This document shows, piece by piece, positions 1 to 12,700 of a DNA stretch of 64,000 bases. Below the pieces are notes generated by a model. It was not told the origin of the DNA and made no database searches. It saw only the letters and a list, made by a program, of their open reading frames with translations. The stretch covers positions 186,001 to 250,000 of the forward strand of contig JAOTOM010004277.1 in the NCBI GenBank assembly GCA_034440615.1, written 5' to 3'. The number at the start of each line of letters is the position of its first letter. Position 1 is the stretch's first letter. The position numbers and the translations under genes were made by a program. Source of the DNA: Ashinkailepas kermadecensis. Lineage: Eukaryota > Arthropoda > Thecostraca > Neolepadidae.

Positions 1-14
1 CGGAACAGTCGGGG

Positions 15-200
15 AGTTTGTTTGTTTATTGGGTGGCTCTCCACACACTTTGTACACGATCACGGCTAATGGCGCCGCCCACTGTTTCGCCGGCGGGCCG
101 CGGGGTTGGGAAATGTCCCAAGTGGTGCGAGCGTTGAACCCGGGACCTTTGGTACCCAGAGCTTAAGACCCCAACCACTCGGCCATCCCCGCCCCGGAAA
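15..200 (-). mobile_element. SINE with tRNA-Leu-like head
   Basis: On the minus strand from ~199 the sequence has a tRNA-like start, GGGGATGGCCGAGTGGTT (A box TGGCCGAGTGG, as in tRNA-Leu), then CTTAAG at the anticodon position and GGGTTCAACGC as a decayed B box. It runs into an unrelated body and ends in an AAACAAACAAAC-type tail near 15-30. The internal decay and the tail argue for a SINE rather than a tRNA gene. Confidence 0.7.
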
Positions 201-640
201 AGTGGGGGAGGCTACGTAGGTGGGGTCTAGGGGGTCATCATGAAATGGTCGTTCCCCTCCCACTGAACCAAATTCTGTTACGTCACTGGTTCAGCATGGT
301 CTGTCGAATATCTTGCTTCGATGATGAAGATAATCCTTTGCACTCATCCTGTAGGGCAGAGAGATATACCTATATCCTCACGTGATAATGGTTCCATCTC
401 ATAGAATTGCACCTAACGGTGCGCGGCACAGACATTTAGGTGGTAAACAGGCAGGATTGCGTCCAAGGCCATATCAATATACCTGTCATTAGAGCGAGTC
501 GAAAAGTTCTTTCTTGGGTGATTGACTGTGGAATCTCTGTATAGCCTTGCACTTTGGTATTCAGACATATCTGGTGTCTGCCCGGTGTTTGTGCACCGCG
601 GACCTCCACCTCTGCATCCAATTAGACCTGTCGTTCGTGC
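201..640. other. 5' flank of ATP6V1H, nothing recognised
   Basis: Non-repetitive DNA upstream of the start codon; it should hold the promoter and 5' UTR. No TATA box or clear initiator could be singled out. Confidence 0.4.
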
Positions 641-644
641 CACC

Positions 645-714
645 ATGGCCAGCAGGACGATTGGAGCTATTGAAGCTATCATGGCTAGTTTGCCGGAAAA
701 TGTTGTGTTGGGTG
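645..714 (+). CDS. ATP6V1H: ATP6V1H exon 1 (residues 1-24, start codon)
   Basis: The ATG at 645 sits in a strong start context (CACCATGG). The exon encodes [18 protein letters not shown] and ends at a perfect GTAAGT donor (715). It leaves one base (G), which joins the AA that opens exon 2 to make GAA. The segment GAIEAI..LPENVV resembles the animal subunit H N-terminus (G-A-V-D-A-A-V-P-T-N-I-I pattern). The start is inferred; the upstream frame is open to about 522 but has no ATG there. The long distance to exon 2 is the main doubt. Confidence 0.75.
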
Positions 715-3700
715 GTAAGTTCTCTGATGTAGTTTGGTTTGTTTGACCGTCCACTTTTTGCGACATAGGCTAGTTGCTAGCCAAAAACTAGTGCATGCTT
801 GCTGGTCAATCACTTGAATTTAATATTAGTTTGGCTTCCAATGCTGGACCAGTGCTATATGCTATTGCTATGGATTGTTGTGCAGATATCTGACTGTTTT
901 GCCCTGTCCTTTGTGCAAAATTGGTATTTATACAGAAGTCCCTGAGAACAAATCAGTAAAAATGATGTGGATTTGACTTGAAGCTTACATAGCAGCTTTG
1001 TCCCTAATCACTTTTTTTCTGGGGGTGAGGGAATTGCTCATAGTTGGTATATTCACCATTTAGAATAACTGCACTTGCTGCTGATATGGATGATGTAGCA
1101 GAAACAGTGACTGTTTCTGTGGCATGATAATTTATTTGTTTGTGCTACTTGTGAGCTTGCAAGAATAATTCATGTTTTATGTTCAGGATTTTATATATAT
1201 AGGTACATATTGGTAAAGAAGAAGCCATCAGGCCAAGTTTTGGTTTAAAATATTCTTTTCTGATGCTTTCTGATCTGATTTTAATGAATTTGTTATTCAT
1301 TTTTTTTTACATGCAACTTCTTAAGATATATGGGTCCAAGTTGAAGTACTTCCGTGTCAATTAAGCAGTTATTTCACCAAGAAAAGAAGATAAAAATTCA
1401 TTCAAACTGCATTCAAAACATCAGAAAAACATTTTTGACAATGGAAATACATATTATTCCCTCTCTCCAACAAAATGTGGGTCAAGTGTGGGGGTTTGGT
1501 TTGGGTGCATAGTATATAAGGAAGAATAATGCATAATTTCAAACAGAAAAGCCTAACTTAAACTACAGATGTGCGAGTAGCTAAAACCTATGGATGTTGG
1601 ATCATCCATATGGATGTTGGATGACCTAAAATATACTGATGCCAGATATTCCAAGATCTGTGAATCTGAAATATTTGGGTATTATTGCAGTTCAAGGTAA
1701 CCACAACACAAGTTATGCACATATTTTACCTCCATTAAGCATACAAAGGGCTTGGTTAAGTTAGGTTGGATAGCTTAGGTTTTTTAAGTTTGATTTTTCC
1801 CACAAAATTAAACAAGAATATAAATAAATTTTGGAAATTGTTCACAAAAAGTGGTTATGTTAGGTTGCAATGGTCTATGTTTTTTTGTTGTTGGAAAAAT
1901 GTTAAGAAAATAAACTGTATGCAATTATTCACTAATTTTTTTGATTTTTCTCGAATGGTAGGTTAGTCTATGTTGAATTATTCTTTCATTTGGGAAACAT
2001 GTCTTTTTATGCTATGTTACCTAACTTAAAGTCACTTTTTTAGTGTTATTTTGTTCAGAGGCTGAAAAACAAGAATTTACACATAGAATAAGTGATACCA
2101 TCATCTTAGCAACATATATAAACATTGCATTGGAGGGATAAATTATAAGAATTCATAAAGCACCTTAAACACAAACTTACAGGAATTTATTCCTTCCATT
2201 TCTTTCAGAAATATCAGGTGAGACTTTCAGGTATACAATGGAAGGGAGGGAACTGGATGTTATTGAAGAGGAAAGGGACTTAGGTGTGTTGGTTTCAAAA
2301 GACCTTAAAGCAGAAATACAATGTATCTCAGCTGGGAACAGGGCACTCAGAATGCTGGGACTCATTAATAGAAGTGTGATATATAAGAGCAAGGAAGTCA
2401 TGAAAAACTGTACTTAGCATATGTGCAACCCCACTTGGAATATTCTGTACAAGATGGAGTAAAAGATATAGATATGTTAGAAAGAGTGCAGTGCAAAGCA
2501 ACTAGACTCATCAGTGGAATAGGTAACTTAGAATATGGAGAAGGGCTTGTGGCATTATATATGTACTCACTCAAGTATAGGAGATTAAGGGGGACATGAT
2601 TGAAAGGTACAACATTGTTAAAGAACTAGATCAGGTCAATTTGAATGGTGCTCTTCAGTTTATCACATAGGGGTCATCAATTCAGGTTAGACAAGTTGAG
2701 GTGTAGGACAGTTAAGCGACAACAGGTATTCAGTCAAAGGGTTGTTGATCAGTGGAATGGCTGCCTGCTGATGTTGTGGGGAGTTCCTCATTGAATGTAT
2801 TTAAAAGTAGGGTGGACACATTTTTAGGCAGGAAAATCTTGTTTTTGAGTTCTAATTTGTGATGGATGGGGTGAGATTTATGTTAAGTAAGTGTGCACTG
2901 CACAGACCCCTTTAAGCAGGCATGGATGCAGTTTACAAATTATTAATAAGGCATTCAATCCACATGTGTTAATAGGGATCAGGGGAATAGGGCTGTATAG
3001 CTAAGGTAGATAGGCATTGATAGGTGTGTGGGATATTGGTGAACTGGTTTCTTCAGGATGTGGGATGGTTGGGGTGGGTCTTTTTAACAGGCTTATGGTA
3101 TCTTCCATTTACAGACTTAACTAGATGGGCCCTTGGGTTCTTTATTATGTCTAAACGCTTTATAACTTTATATAGGGTTCAGCATTGGATTCAGCACCTT
3201 CCTTCAGGATGTGATACTGATGAGATTGGCTATGGTAGCACAATGGGTATGATTGGAGGAGTTTGTAATTGTTGAGTGTGTTATGTAATATCAAGTGAAT
3301 GGTGCTAGATAGGCTGGGATATATAGCTCCCTAGGAACTTGAGGTAAGGGATTGATTGGGGTGAGAGTATGTACATTTCTATTATCTTTTCTAGATAGGC
3401 TTAACCCAGATGGGCCCCTATGGCTCTTATTAAGCCTTAGCACTTTATGACTTTATGACTAAATCACATATAAGCAAGATACTCACATTTAAAATAATAC
3501 CACTCGCTGTTGGTACTTCAGAAAAGCTGACTGCTTTGGTGATGTCATGATGGATTTTTTGCTACTTAGAATTTGTAAGAATAATTCATGTTTTGTGCTT
3601 ATAATTTTCGATATTTATTTTCATAAGTTTATGTACTTTGTTGATTGAATGATGTAATTCAAATATTATTTATAGGTTCACAATATTTCTTGAATATTAT

Positions 3701-6700
3701 ATTGAAATATCTAAATTATATTCACATAGGGTATTATTCTGCACATTGTTCAGTAATGTGCATTGCACCATTTCCAATCCCTTCTGGAAGTGAGAATCTC
3801 CAAGTGAAGCTGCTTTTAAGCTATCTTGGTTCTAGGTAATGTTCTATTGCAGTGCCTTTGCAATTTCCAATAAGAATAACAGACATTCTGTTTCTTTCAT
3901 GGTCACTGTGTTACATCATAGTATCACAAGTCACCATAAATGGTGAGTTGTAATAAATATGTCTAATAACACATTAACCACCACCAATATTTGGTAAGTT
4001 TGCAGTTCAAGGTAATTTTTTATTTCTTGAAATTTATTTTTCCAATGCAATATTTATAAATATGGTTGACATGATGTGACCAGTCATTTCCTCTGCAAAT
4101 GCATACTTTTTAGTTGGGAGGCAAAATTACACCCCAAAATGGGCTTGGTTTTTGGTAAAATAGCACAAAAAGTAATGTTCAAAATATAGAGAAAATTGTA
4201 ACATAAACCAACCTATTGGAGCTCTAGTGCACTGGCAGCCAATGCCAGGGTAGGTATGCTCTGCAATGAGTTAGGTTTTACTTTTGTTGACAAGCAGTGC
4301 AGGTTTTATGGCTCATCTGACCTCTATCAGAGGGATGGCCTGCATTTCTCTGAGAAGGGGGTGCAAGTGTTAGGCAAAGTATATGAACATGTCCTTCAGG
4401 GAAACTAGATAATGGGGTGGGGAGGGAAGAATTGGCATTGCCATCTCAGGGATATCCCAATAGTGACAGCATAGGCAATAGAACCTCACAGTCAGCAAAT
4501 AGGGGTAGCAGTAGATCTTGGGGCAGAGTGGTAGCTCATCCAGAGATGATAGAGCTACTCAACATGAAAAAGCCAAAGAGGGTCATGGAACTTTTGTTAA
4601 GTGTATGATGCTTAACGCTCAGAGCATTCGATCCAAATTTTATGAGTTCAAGTGTTATGTTGCTGAGGAGAAACCAGATTTTGTTTGCATTACTGAGGCA
4701 TGGGTCAGTGAGGGATATTTTGGGGATAACTTGCAGGACTATGAGATCCAGGGATACAATATGTTTTCATGCAATAGGGGTCCAGCAGTGAAAGGGGGTG
4801 GTGTAATGCTGTATGTGAATAGCTTATACAGTTCTCAAAAAGTAGCAGATGGGGTAAAAAATGTGTCTGTGGAGTCCGTTGCTGTGGGAAAAGGCAACAG
4901 CAATAAACTGAGGATAGGAGCTTTGTATCGATCAGGAACCTTGCCACATTCTCAGCAACTGGAGCTCGATAAAGTGATTTGTGAGGAAATCAGTAGAAAC
5001 TTTCAGAGGAAATGCCTTATTCTTGGTGACTTTAATCTAAAAAGATATGAAAATGTTGGTGTTGGCTCCCCATCATGTAAACTGTTTAGGAAATGCCTTG
5101 AAGAGGACTTGTTCTTACACCAGTTTGTAACGGAACCAACCAGGCAGGGCTCATTCTTGGACCTTGTCTTCTCATATTTAAGTGATTTAGTTCAAGACTT
5201 GACTGTAGGAGAAACTCTGTGAAGAAGTGACCATAACATAGTGAGATTCAAGGCACAGGTAGCAGGGACAATCAAGGATAATTTGGCAAATATTCCAAAT
5301 TTTAACAGGACAGACTTTGACTGCATGAGAGAGGCTTTAAGTGCCATAAAATGGGAAGAAGAATTCTTTGATTTAAATGCCTGTAAAATGTGGGAAAAGT
5401 TCAAATCTTACTTGAGGGAAATTCAGATTAGACATGTCCCCCAAAAGCAAAGGTGCAAAAGAAGGGTAGGAAAGCCAGCATGGCTTACACGAGATATGAT
5501 GAAAGCAATTAAGGCTAAGAAAGATGCATTTAGAGTATTTAAGGAAGCTTCAAATATCGTAAATCTAAGGTCGTATCAAAAATCTAGAGATGCTGTGAAG
5601 CAGAAAATCAGAGCAGCAAAGCGAGCAAAAGAATTGGATTTGGCTAGGAACTGTAATGGGGACAGTAAAAAGTTCTTTAGTTTCTACAAGCTAAGTAAAG
5701 TTTCAAGCACAATTGGTCCACTGGAAGTAGATGGGACTATATTGAGTGAGGATGGTGAGATGGTTGAGGAGTTGAGCAAGCAGTTTAAATCAGTGTTTAC
5801 AGTGGAGGATGTGACTAATCTGCCAACCGTGAACCACAGTTCAGTGACAGGTGATCAGATACACCATGTTCATTTCATTGATAGTGATATTGTTTTCAAT
5901 TATATTAGAAAAATAAAGCCAAGCAAGGCAGCAGGACCTGATGGAATTTATGCTAGGGTATTGCGGGAAGCTGAAGAGGAAGTGACAATTCCACTTAGTA
6001 TAATATTTTGTAGATCAGTTTCACAAAATGAAATTCCAACAGATTGGAAAAGGGCAAATGTAGTTCCTATTTTCAAGAAAGGAGAAAGAGGGAAAGTTGA
6101 AAACTATAGGCCAGTAAGCCTCACATCCCTAGTCTGCAAGGTACTCGAATCAATTATCAAGGATATAATAGTTCATTTTCTGGAAGGAAACAGATTGATT
6201 CAAGATACTCAACATGGGTTTAGAAAAGGGCGATCGTGTCTCACAAATCTCTTGGACTTTTTGAATTTTGCTACAGAACAATTTGATCAGGGATATTAGG
6301 TTGATGTAGCATATCTTGACTTTAGTAAGGCCTTTGACAAGGTACCCCATTTATTTATTTATTTATTTATTTATTTCACAATACATGCCCTCCACGTATA
6401 GTGGCTATTATGGACAGTCTGGGTATAACTCAGATATATACAAAGAAAGGATATATTTGTGGTCAATAGTGGGAACACATGCACAACAAACATTCATACA
6501 CCAACATAATACAATACCCATGTCACTCTGCACTACACACACCGTGCTTGCAACACGAGCTGTAAACGAGTAGTTTATGGACGTGATATGAAAGCGATGG
6601 CCTAAATGTGAGTGCATGGTGTACACAAATCTATTTTGTAAGTTTTTTTGTGACTAGTGTTGCTCGTGGAGATAAGCTCGTACACGCTTCTTGAAGTTAG

Positions 6701-9700
6701 ACAGCTTCAATGTTTTTGTTTCAGTAGGGAGTTTGTTGTAGTGGAAGACAGACGAGTAGAGAAATCTCCTGCGGCCCGCCTCTCTGTGTATGGCTGGTAG
6801 GTGCAGGTGGTTGTCTGCACGCATATGACGGTTTCGCAGGGTAGAGTTTGCAAAGATTTGACCGGCAATGTGCGTTGGCTCACCCGTCAGAATGATCTTG
6901 TGGAGCAAAGTAAGGCTGTGAAATAGATGCAGATCAGCTGCGGTGAGAAGACCCAACTCGTTACGGGCATCAGAAATATGATCAAATTTCCGTAGACCTG
7001 ACACGACTCTAGTGGCGAAGTTAATGATTTTGTCTAGTCTGTGGATGTTTGCTGCCGACCCGTTCCCATAAACAGATATGCAGTATCGGATATTGGATAT
7101 AACTAGGCTATTGACTATAGTGAAGAGGGTGCTGGTTGGCAGATGGTGACGCAGATGGTTCAGGGCCATAAGAAATCCAGTGCACTTGCGGACCACGACA
7201 GCTACATGGGAATCCCACGACATGTGGCGATCAAATGTCACCCCAAGGTTCCTACACGAATGACTTTCATATATCACAGCGTCCCTAAAGCACACTCGTA
7301 TCGGGGTAATATTGCGAAGATTCTGACGCGATCCGAACGTGAGAAGCTGAGTTTTGGTCGGGTTTACCTTCAAACCGTTATCCAGGAAGTAGTCGTATAG
7401 TTGGTTCAGACATGTCTCCATCTGATTTATCAGATTTGGGAGATCAGATTTGCGACCGGAGATGAGGACCTGGGTGTCGTCTGCGAACTGAGTGACGTGT
7501 GCTACCGGGACGTGCAAACTGAGGTCGTTCGAAAAGATGCAGTAGAGGAGTGGACCTAGTGATAAGCCTTGAAAAACACCTATGTTGTTAGGAAGAAAGG
7601 AGGAGAGATGCCTGTTTCCGCGTTGATCTGAGATGCTAACAGCCTGCGTGTGACCTCCCAGATTGCCTTAAACCAGTCAGTATCAATTCCATGGAGTTCT
7701 AGTTTAGTGAGCAGTTTGGTGTGATCTATTACGTCGAAGCATTTACTGAGGTCCAGAATGCAAAGGAGAGCTACTTCCGAACGGTCCATTGCTGCTAGTA
7801 TTTTGTCCGAGACTGAAATCAGAGCGGTTTCCGTAGAGTGGCGTGGTCTGAAGCCGTGCTGAGTTTGGGCCAGCAGATGGTTTGCGTTCAGGTAGTGATA
7901 GAGTTGCTTCTGCACTACCCTCTCTGTGATTTTGGCGATAACCGGAACCAATGAGATGGGCCTAAAATTCGAGGGATCCGAAGGATCTCCTGATTTGTGA
8001 ATGGAAGTTACTATTGACTGTTTCCAAGTGGAGGGGATATCAGCTGTAGTCAGGCATGTGTTTATAATGTCGAGCAGCACTTCTCCGATAAAAAAGAACA
8101 GAAATTTGATGACCTTAATACAGATCCCGTCGGGTCCGCAAGCACTTGTGCTCCTCATATCCATGACAATTTTGGTTAGCTGTTCGAGGGATATGGGTGA
8201 TACTTTATAGGAGCTGGTAGAGACGCGCGATAGCCGGCAACTGGGAGGTGTGTGTTCAGACATGTTTGCCTGGCGTTTGACCTCTGCTGATACCTTAGGT
8301 CCGACACTAACAAAGTATTGATTTAGATGCTCAGGTAGGACCTGGGGTTGAACTCTATGAGAGCCTTTTTTGGTGTCGATAATGGGCTTAATAGCACGCC
8401 ACGCAGCTGATGGGCCTTTCTGTGATATCTTTCTGCTAATATCGTCCCATAAACGGTTAATGATGCAGCTTCAAGTCCATGGTATTGCAGGTAGCATCCT
8501 AAAATGGATAGAGTTGTGGCTTTCAGATAGACAGCAGAGAGTGATGCTAAATGGTACAAAGTCATCATGACAAAATGTTCTCAGTGGAGTCCCCCAGGGG
8601 TCGGTACTGGGGCCGCTATTGTTCATTATATATGTGAATAGCATTGAATGTGGCCTAAGCAGTAAGGTTTTGAAATTTGCGGATGATTTGAAGATCTTTA
8701 GGGCAATAACAGGGCTCAATGAGCAGGTTTTGCTGCAGAAAGACTTAGACGAGCTAGTGAAGTGGTCAGAAAAATGGCAAATGAAGTTTAATTTTGATAA
8801 GTGCAAAGTCATGCATGTAGGTAGGCAGCATATGAAGGCTCCATACTTGATGGGTGGCCAAGTACTATCTGTGACTCAGCAGGAGAAGGACTTAGGTGTT
8901 ATATTGAACACAAAATTGGGGGCATCAGAACAGACCAAAGAAGCCAGGAAGAAGGCACTAAGAATGCTTGGGGCAATACAGAGGAATGTGTCATACAAAA
9001 GTGAGGAGGTCATCAGGAAGCTTTACTGTGCATATGTCAGGCCACATTTGGAATACTGTGTCCAAGCTTGGTCCCCTAGTTATGAGAAAGATTGTTGGCT
9101 TTTAGAGAGAGTACAAAAGAGGGCAACAAAAATGGTAAATGGTATAGGCAACCTGACATATGAGGAAAGATTGAAGAAATTGAATATGTTTTCACTTAGA
9201 TATAGAAGGCTGAGAGCAGATCTCATCGAGGTTTTTAAATTTGTTCATGGTCAGGAACAGGGATATCTCAGGGAAATGTTTGAATTTAACAGAAATTATG
9301 CAATTAGAGGTCATCAATTCAAAATTAAAGTTAATCACACCAGGACAAGGTCTTTCTTCACCAAAAGGGTAGTAGAACACTGGAACCAACTGCCAGGAAC
9401 CATTGTCAGTAGCAAAACACTGAACATCTTTAAAAACGGCACACACAATCATTATAAGAATAGGGGGCTTGTTTTTCTGTATTCCAGGGAGGGTTGATCG
9501 ACAGGGAGGAGATGGGAGTTGGGAGGAGTTTGTAATTGTTGAGTGTGTTATGCAATAGCAAGTGAGTCTCTTATTAATTCTAAACGCTTTATAACTTTAT
9601 ATAGGGTGTACCTAGCAGTGGATTCAGCACCTTCCTTCGGGATGTGATACTGATGAGATTGTCTATGGTAGCACAATGGGTATGATGGGAGGAGTTTGTA

Positions 9701-12700
9701 ATTGTTGAGTGTATTATGCAATAGCAAGTGAGTCTCTTATTAAGTCTGAACGCTTTATGAATTTGTGTGGGGTGTGCCTAGCAGTGGATTCAGCACCTTC
9801 CTTCGGGATGTGATGCTGATGAGATTGTCTATGGTGGCACGATGGGTATGATGGGAGGAGCTTGTGATTGTTGAGGGTGTTATGCGGTAGCAAGTGAGTG
9901 GTGCTAGATAGGCTGGGGTATATAGCTTCCTAGGGATAAGGGATTTATTGGGGTGAGAGTATGTACATTTCTATTACCTTTTCTAGATAGGCTTAACCCA
10001 GATGGGCCCCTGTGGCTCTTATTAAGCCTAAATACTTTATGACTTTATGACTTTACCTGGCCTAACCTTCCATGCAAGAAAACAAATTATTATTTTTGAA
10101 TGGGAAATTAAAAAGGTGCTTTGCTAAAAAAAATTAAACTTACAAAAATATAAATAAATTTGCAGTTTAAGAAAATTTCTTATTTCCTGGAATTTCTTTC
10201 TCTAATGCAATGTTTATGAATGTGCTGAACATGATGTGATCATTTATTTCTTCTGCACATGTATGCTTTTCAGTTGGGAGGCAAAATAGCACACACAAAG
10301 GGGCTTGGAGTTGGGTAACATGGCATGAAAATAATGTTCAAAATAAAGAAAAATTATGTAACATAACCTAGCCTAACCTAGCCTAACGGGCGCAAAAAGA
10401 CCCTGGATATCGACGCGCTCCTAAACTCCAATCCACCACCACCAGCACTATGCAAGAAGGCAAATAATTTTTGTATATGAAACATTTGCAATACATTTTT
10501 TATAGACAAAATCCAACTTAAAAAACCTAGCCTAACCTAACCTAAGCTAGCCTGAACTGTTTTTGAAGAAAAATCCCATTTTTGTGGAAAATTTCCAAAA
10601 CAAAATTGACAATTTTTCTGATTTAAAACAAAGCCCTATACTAACCTAACCTAACCTAACCAAACCTAACCTAACCAAATCTAACCAAACCTAACCAATT
10701 TGTATGCTTCATGAAGGTAAAATGTGTGTAAAACCTGTCTTGTGGTTGCCTTAAACTGCAATAATACCAAAATATAATGTAGCTTAACCAAGCCTGGGCT
10801 GTTTGTGAAGAAGAACTAGTTATTTTGCTAATACTTCTTTTAAAAATCGACATTTTTCTAACACAGAACAGAAGCCTAGCCTAGTCCAACCAAACCTAAC
10901 ACATTTGTTTGCTTTATGGAAACAAAATGTGTGTAAAGCTTGTCTTGTGAACACCTTAAAGCATGATAATACTGAAGTTCCTAGATAAACTTCATCAAGT
11001 TCAGCCCATGCATCATCAGTATGTTTTAGACAATCCAACATCAGCAGGCTTCATGTGATCGAACATCAGTAGGCTAGGTTGGCTATGCTTTTTCATAGTT
11101 TTCCGTTATTTTTCAGAATATATTATGTACCCCACAAAAACACCACAGGTGTCCATATTTTGTTGGGGAGAGGGAATAGCATGTAACTGCATTGTCAGAG
11201 AGTTTTTTTTGGCACATTTGAATGTTATGTGGATGAATTATATATGTTCTTTTCTTGGTGAAGTGACTACTTATTGAGATATAAGTACTTCTACTTGAAT
11301 TGCTTGTGTCTAAAAACATTTGGATTTCCCAAGGAAATGAATGTCACATTGCTCCAAATCACATCAGAAAGCATTATAACAATACATTTTCACCAAACAT
11401 TGACATTCTTCTATTTTGTTCGTGAATAATCAACATTTTTCTAATTTTGTGAAGTAATTCAATAGTTGGATACTCTTCCACTCGTGGCCAATCAGCGTCA
11501 GAGATTTGCGACGCTACATGACTCAACGGTCGAAGTGTCGTAAAGCCAATAACCACCACCATCAATAGTTGGATGATTCAATCCATGTGGTTCAGTAATA
11601 GATATGATTGCCTATAGTTGCTCATGCTACCTCCTTAGGTATGCACAGTTTTATACATTTTACTGGCCCCCTTACCAGTAAAAAATACACGAGATGAAAC
11701 AAGAGATTTTAAGATTTTCCCCATGCAAAACCAGAAATGTTCGTTGTACGAATCCTGCCAGAAGAGGTCTCTTTCGTAACATTTTTTTGGTCAGGCCCCC
11801 TTTAAGAAAATCCTGGTCGTGCTCCTAAGGTCCTTCTCCATTTGTTGGAAAGGAGGAATAATAAATGTTCATGGACTATAAATTAAGGAAACAAAGTTAA
11901 CATGTTTTTCATACTTGCATTGAAATCGTTATCAATATTGAGTGCGTGCCCATTGGGTGCCATGCACCTGACACATGCAGTATGAAAGCACAAGCATTAT
12001 GGGCGCAAAATGACCAACGTAGTCGACGCACCCTAAAACACAAATCCACCACCACCATGAAAACACAAGATTGAGGATGAAGCATCATTGTGCAATTTGA
12101 AACGGATATAAATCAGCTCCCCTAGGCTGAAGTCCTCAGTAAAAAAGGAAGCCTCAGTCGCCCAGCTGCTTTCTGTCTCACACTGACTGTTCAGGCAACA
12201 GGAACAATGTATGTCCAAATGGAACAGTAGAGCCCGTCACTGGGGTCGATTCAACAATCCAACGTTCGTACCAGATCTTGATCGGGTGCGGTGACACGAA
12301 GACTACGTGTGGAGAAAGCTCCGTGACGTGGGCACTACGTACGGATCCGATGCAGCGATATGGTGATCAGTCGAGTGGACGACGGCTTCCGTGTGGGGTG
12401 GCATAATTATTGCCCTGTATATAATACGATCAGGCTGTATGTGGCGGTTTTGCTGTGGCTTTTGGTAAGTCACATTTTATGTGTGGGCGATCTCCGTAAA
12501 GGCGACGCTTCCCCATGTATGTGTAGCCGACTTCCCTTTATACAATATCCTCTTTCCTACATGGATAGGCACATACGAATCTAGAAAGTTGGAGATGTCA
12601 TGGGTCATGGACCCCAGTGGCCATGTCCTGAGCTCGCCATTGTTGGATTCCGTAGACGACCCACCCGGCCATAGAATGCTCGCCGAGGTTGGTCGCCGCT

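Larger units (their letters stand above)
4219..10060 (+). mobile_element. 5'-truncated CR1/Rex1-like LINE (copy A) interrupted by a nested LINE
   Basis: About 3.75 kb of LINE split by a 2.1-kb insertion (6351-8445). Parts in order: the last codons of ORF1 (to 4408), ORF2 with endonuclease (4605-5250) and reverse transcriptase, then a 3' UTR with 166-bp repeats and a TTTATGAC-type tail. It lies in ATP6V1H intron 1. Clade assignment rests on RT and C-terminal motifs and is provisional. Confidence 0.9.

Noticed and set aside
60..200. tRNA-Leu gene on the minus strand
   Set aside because: The B box is altered (GGGTTCAACGC) and a SINE body and tail follow.
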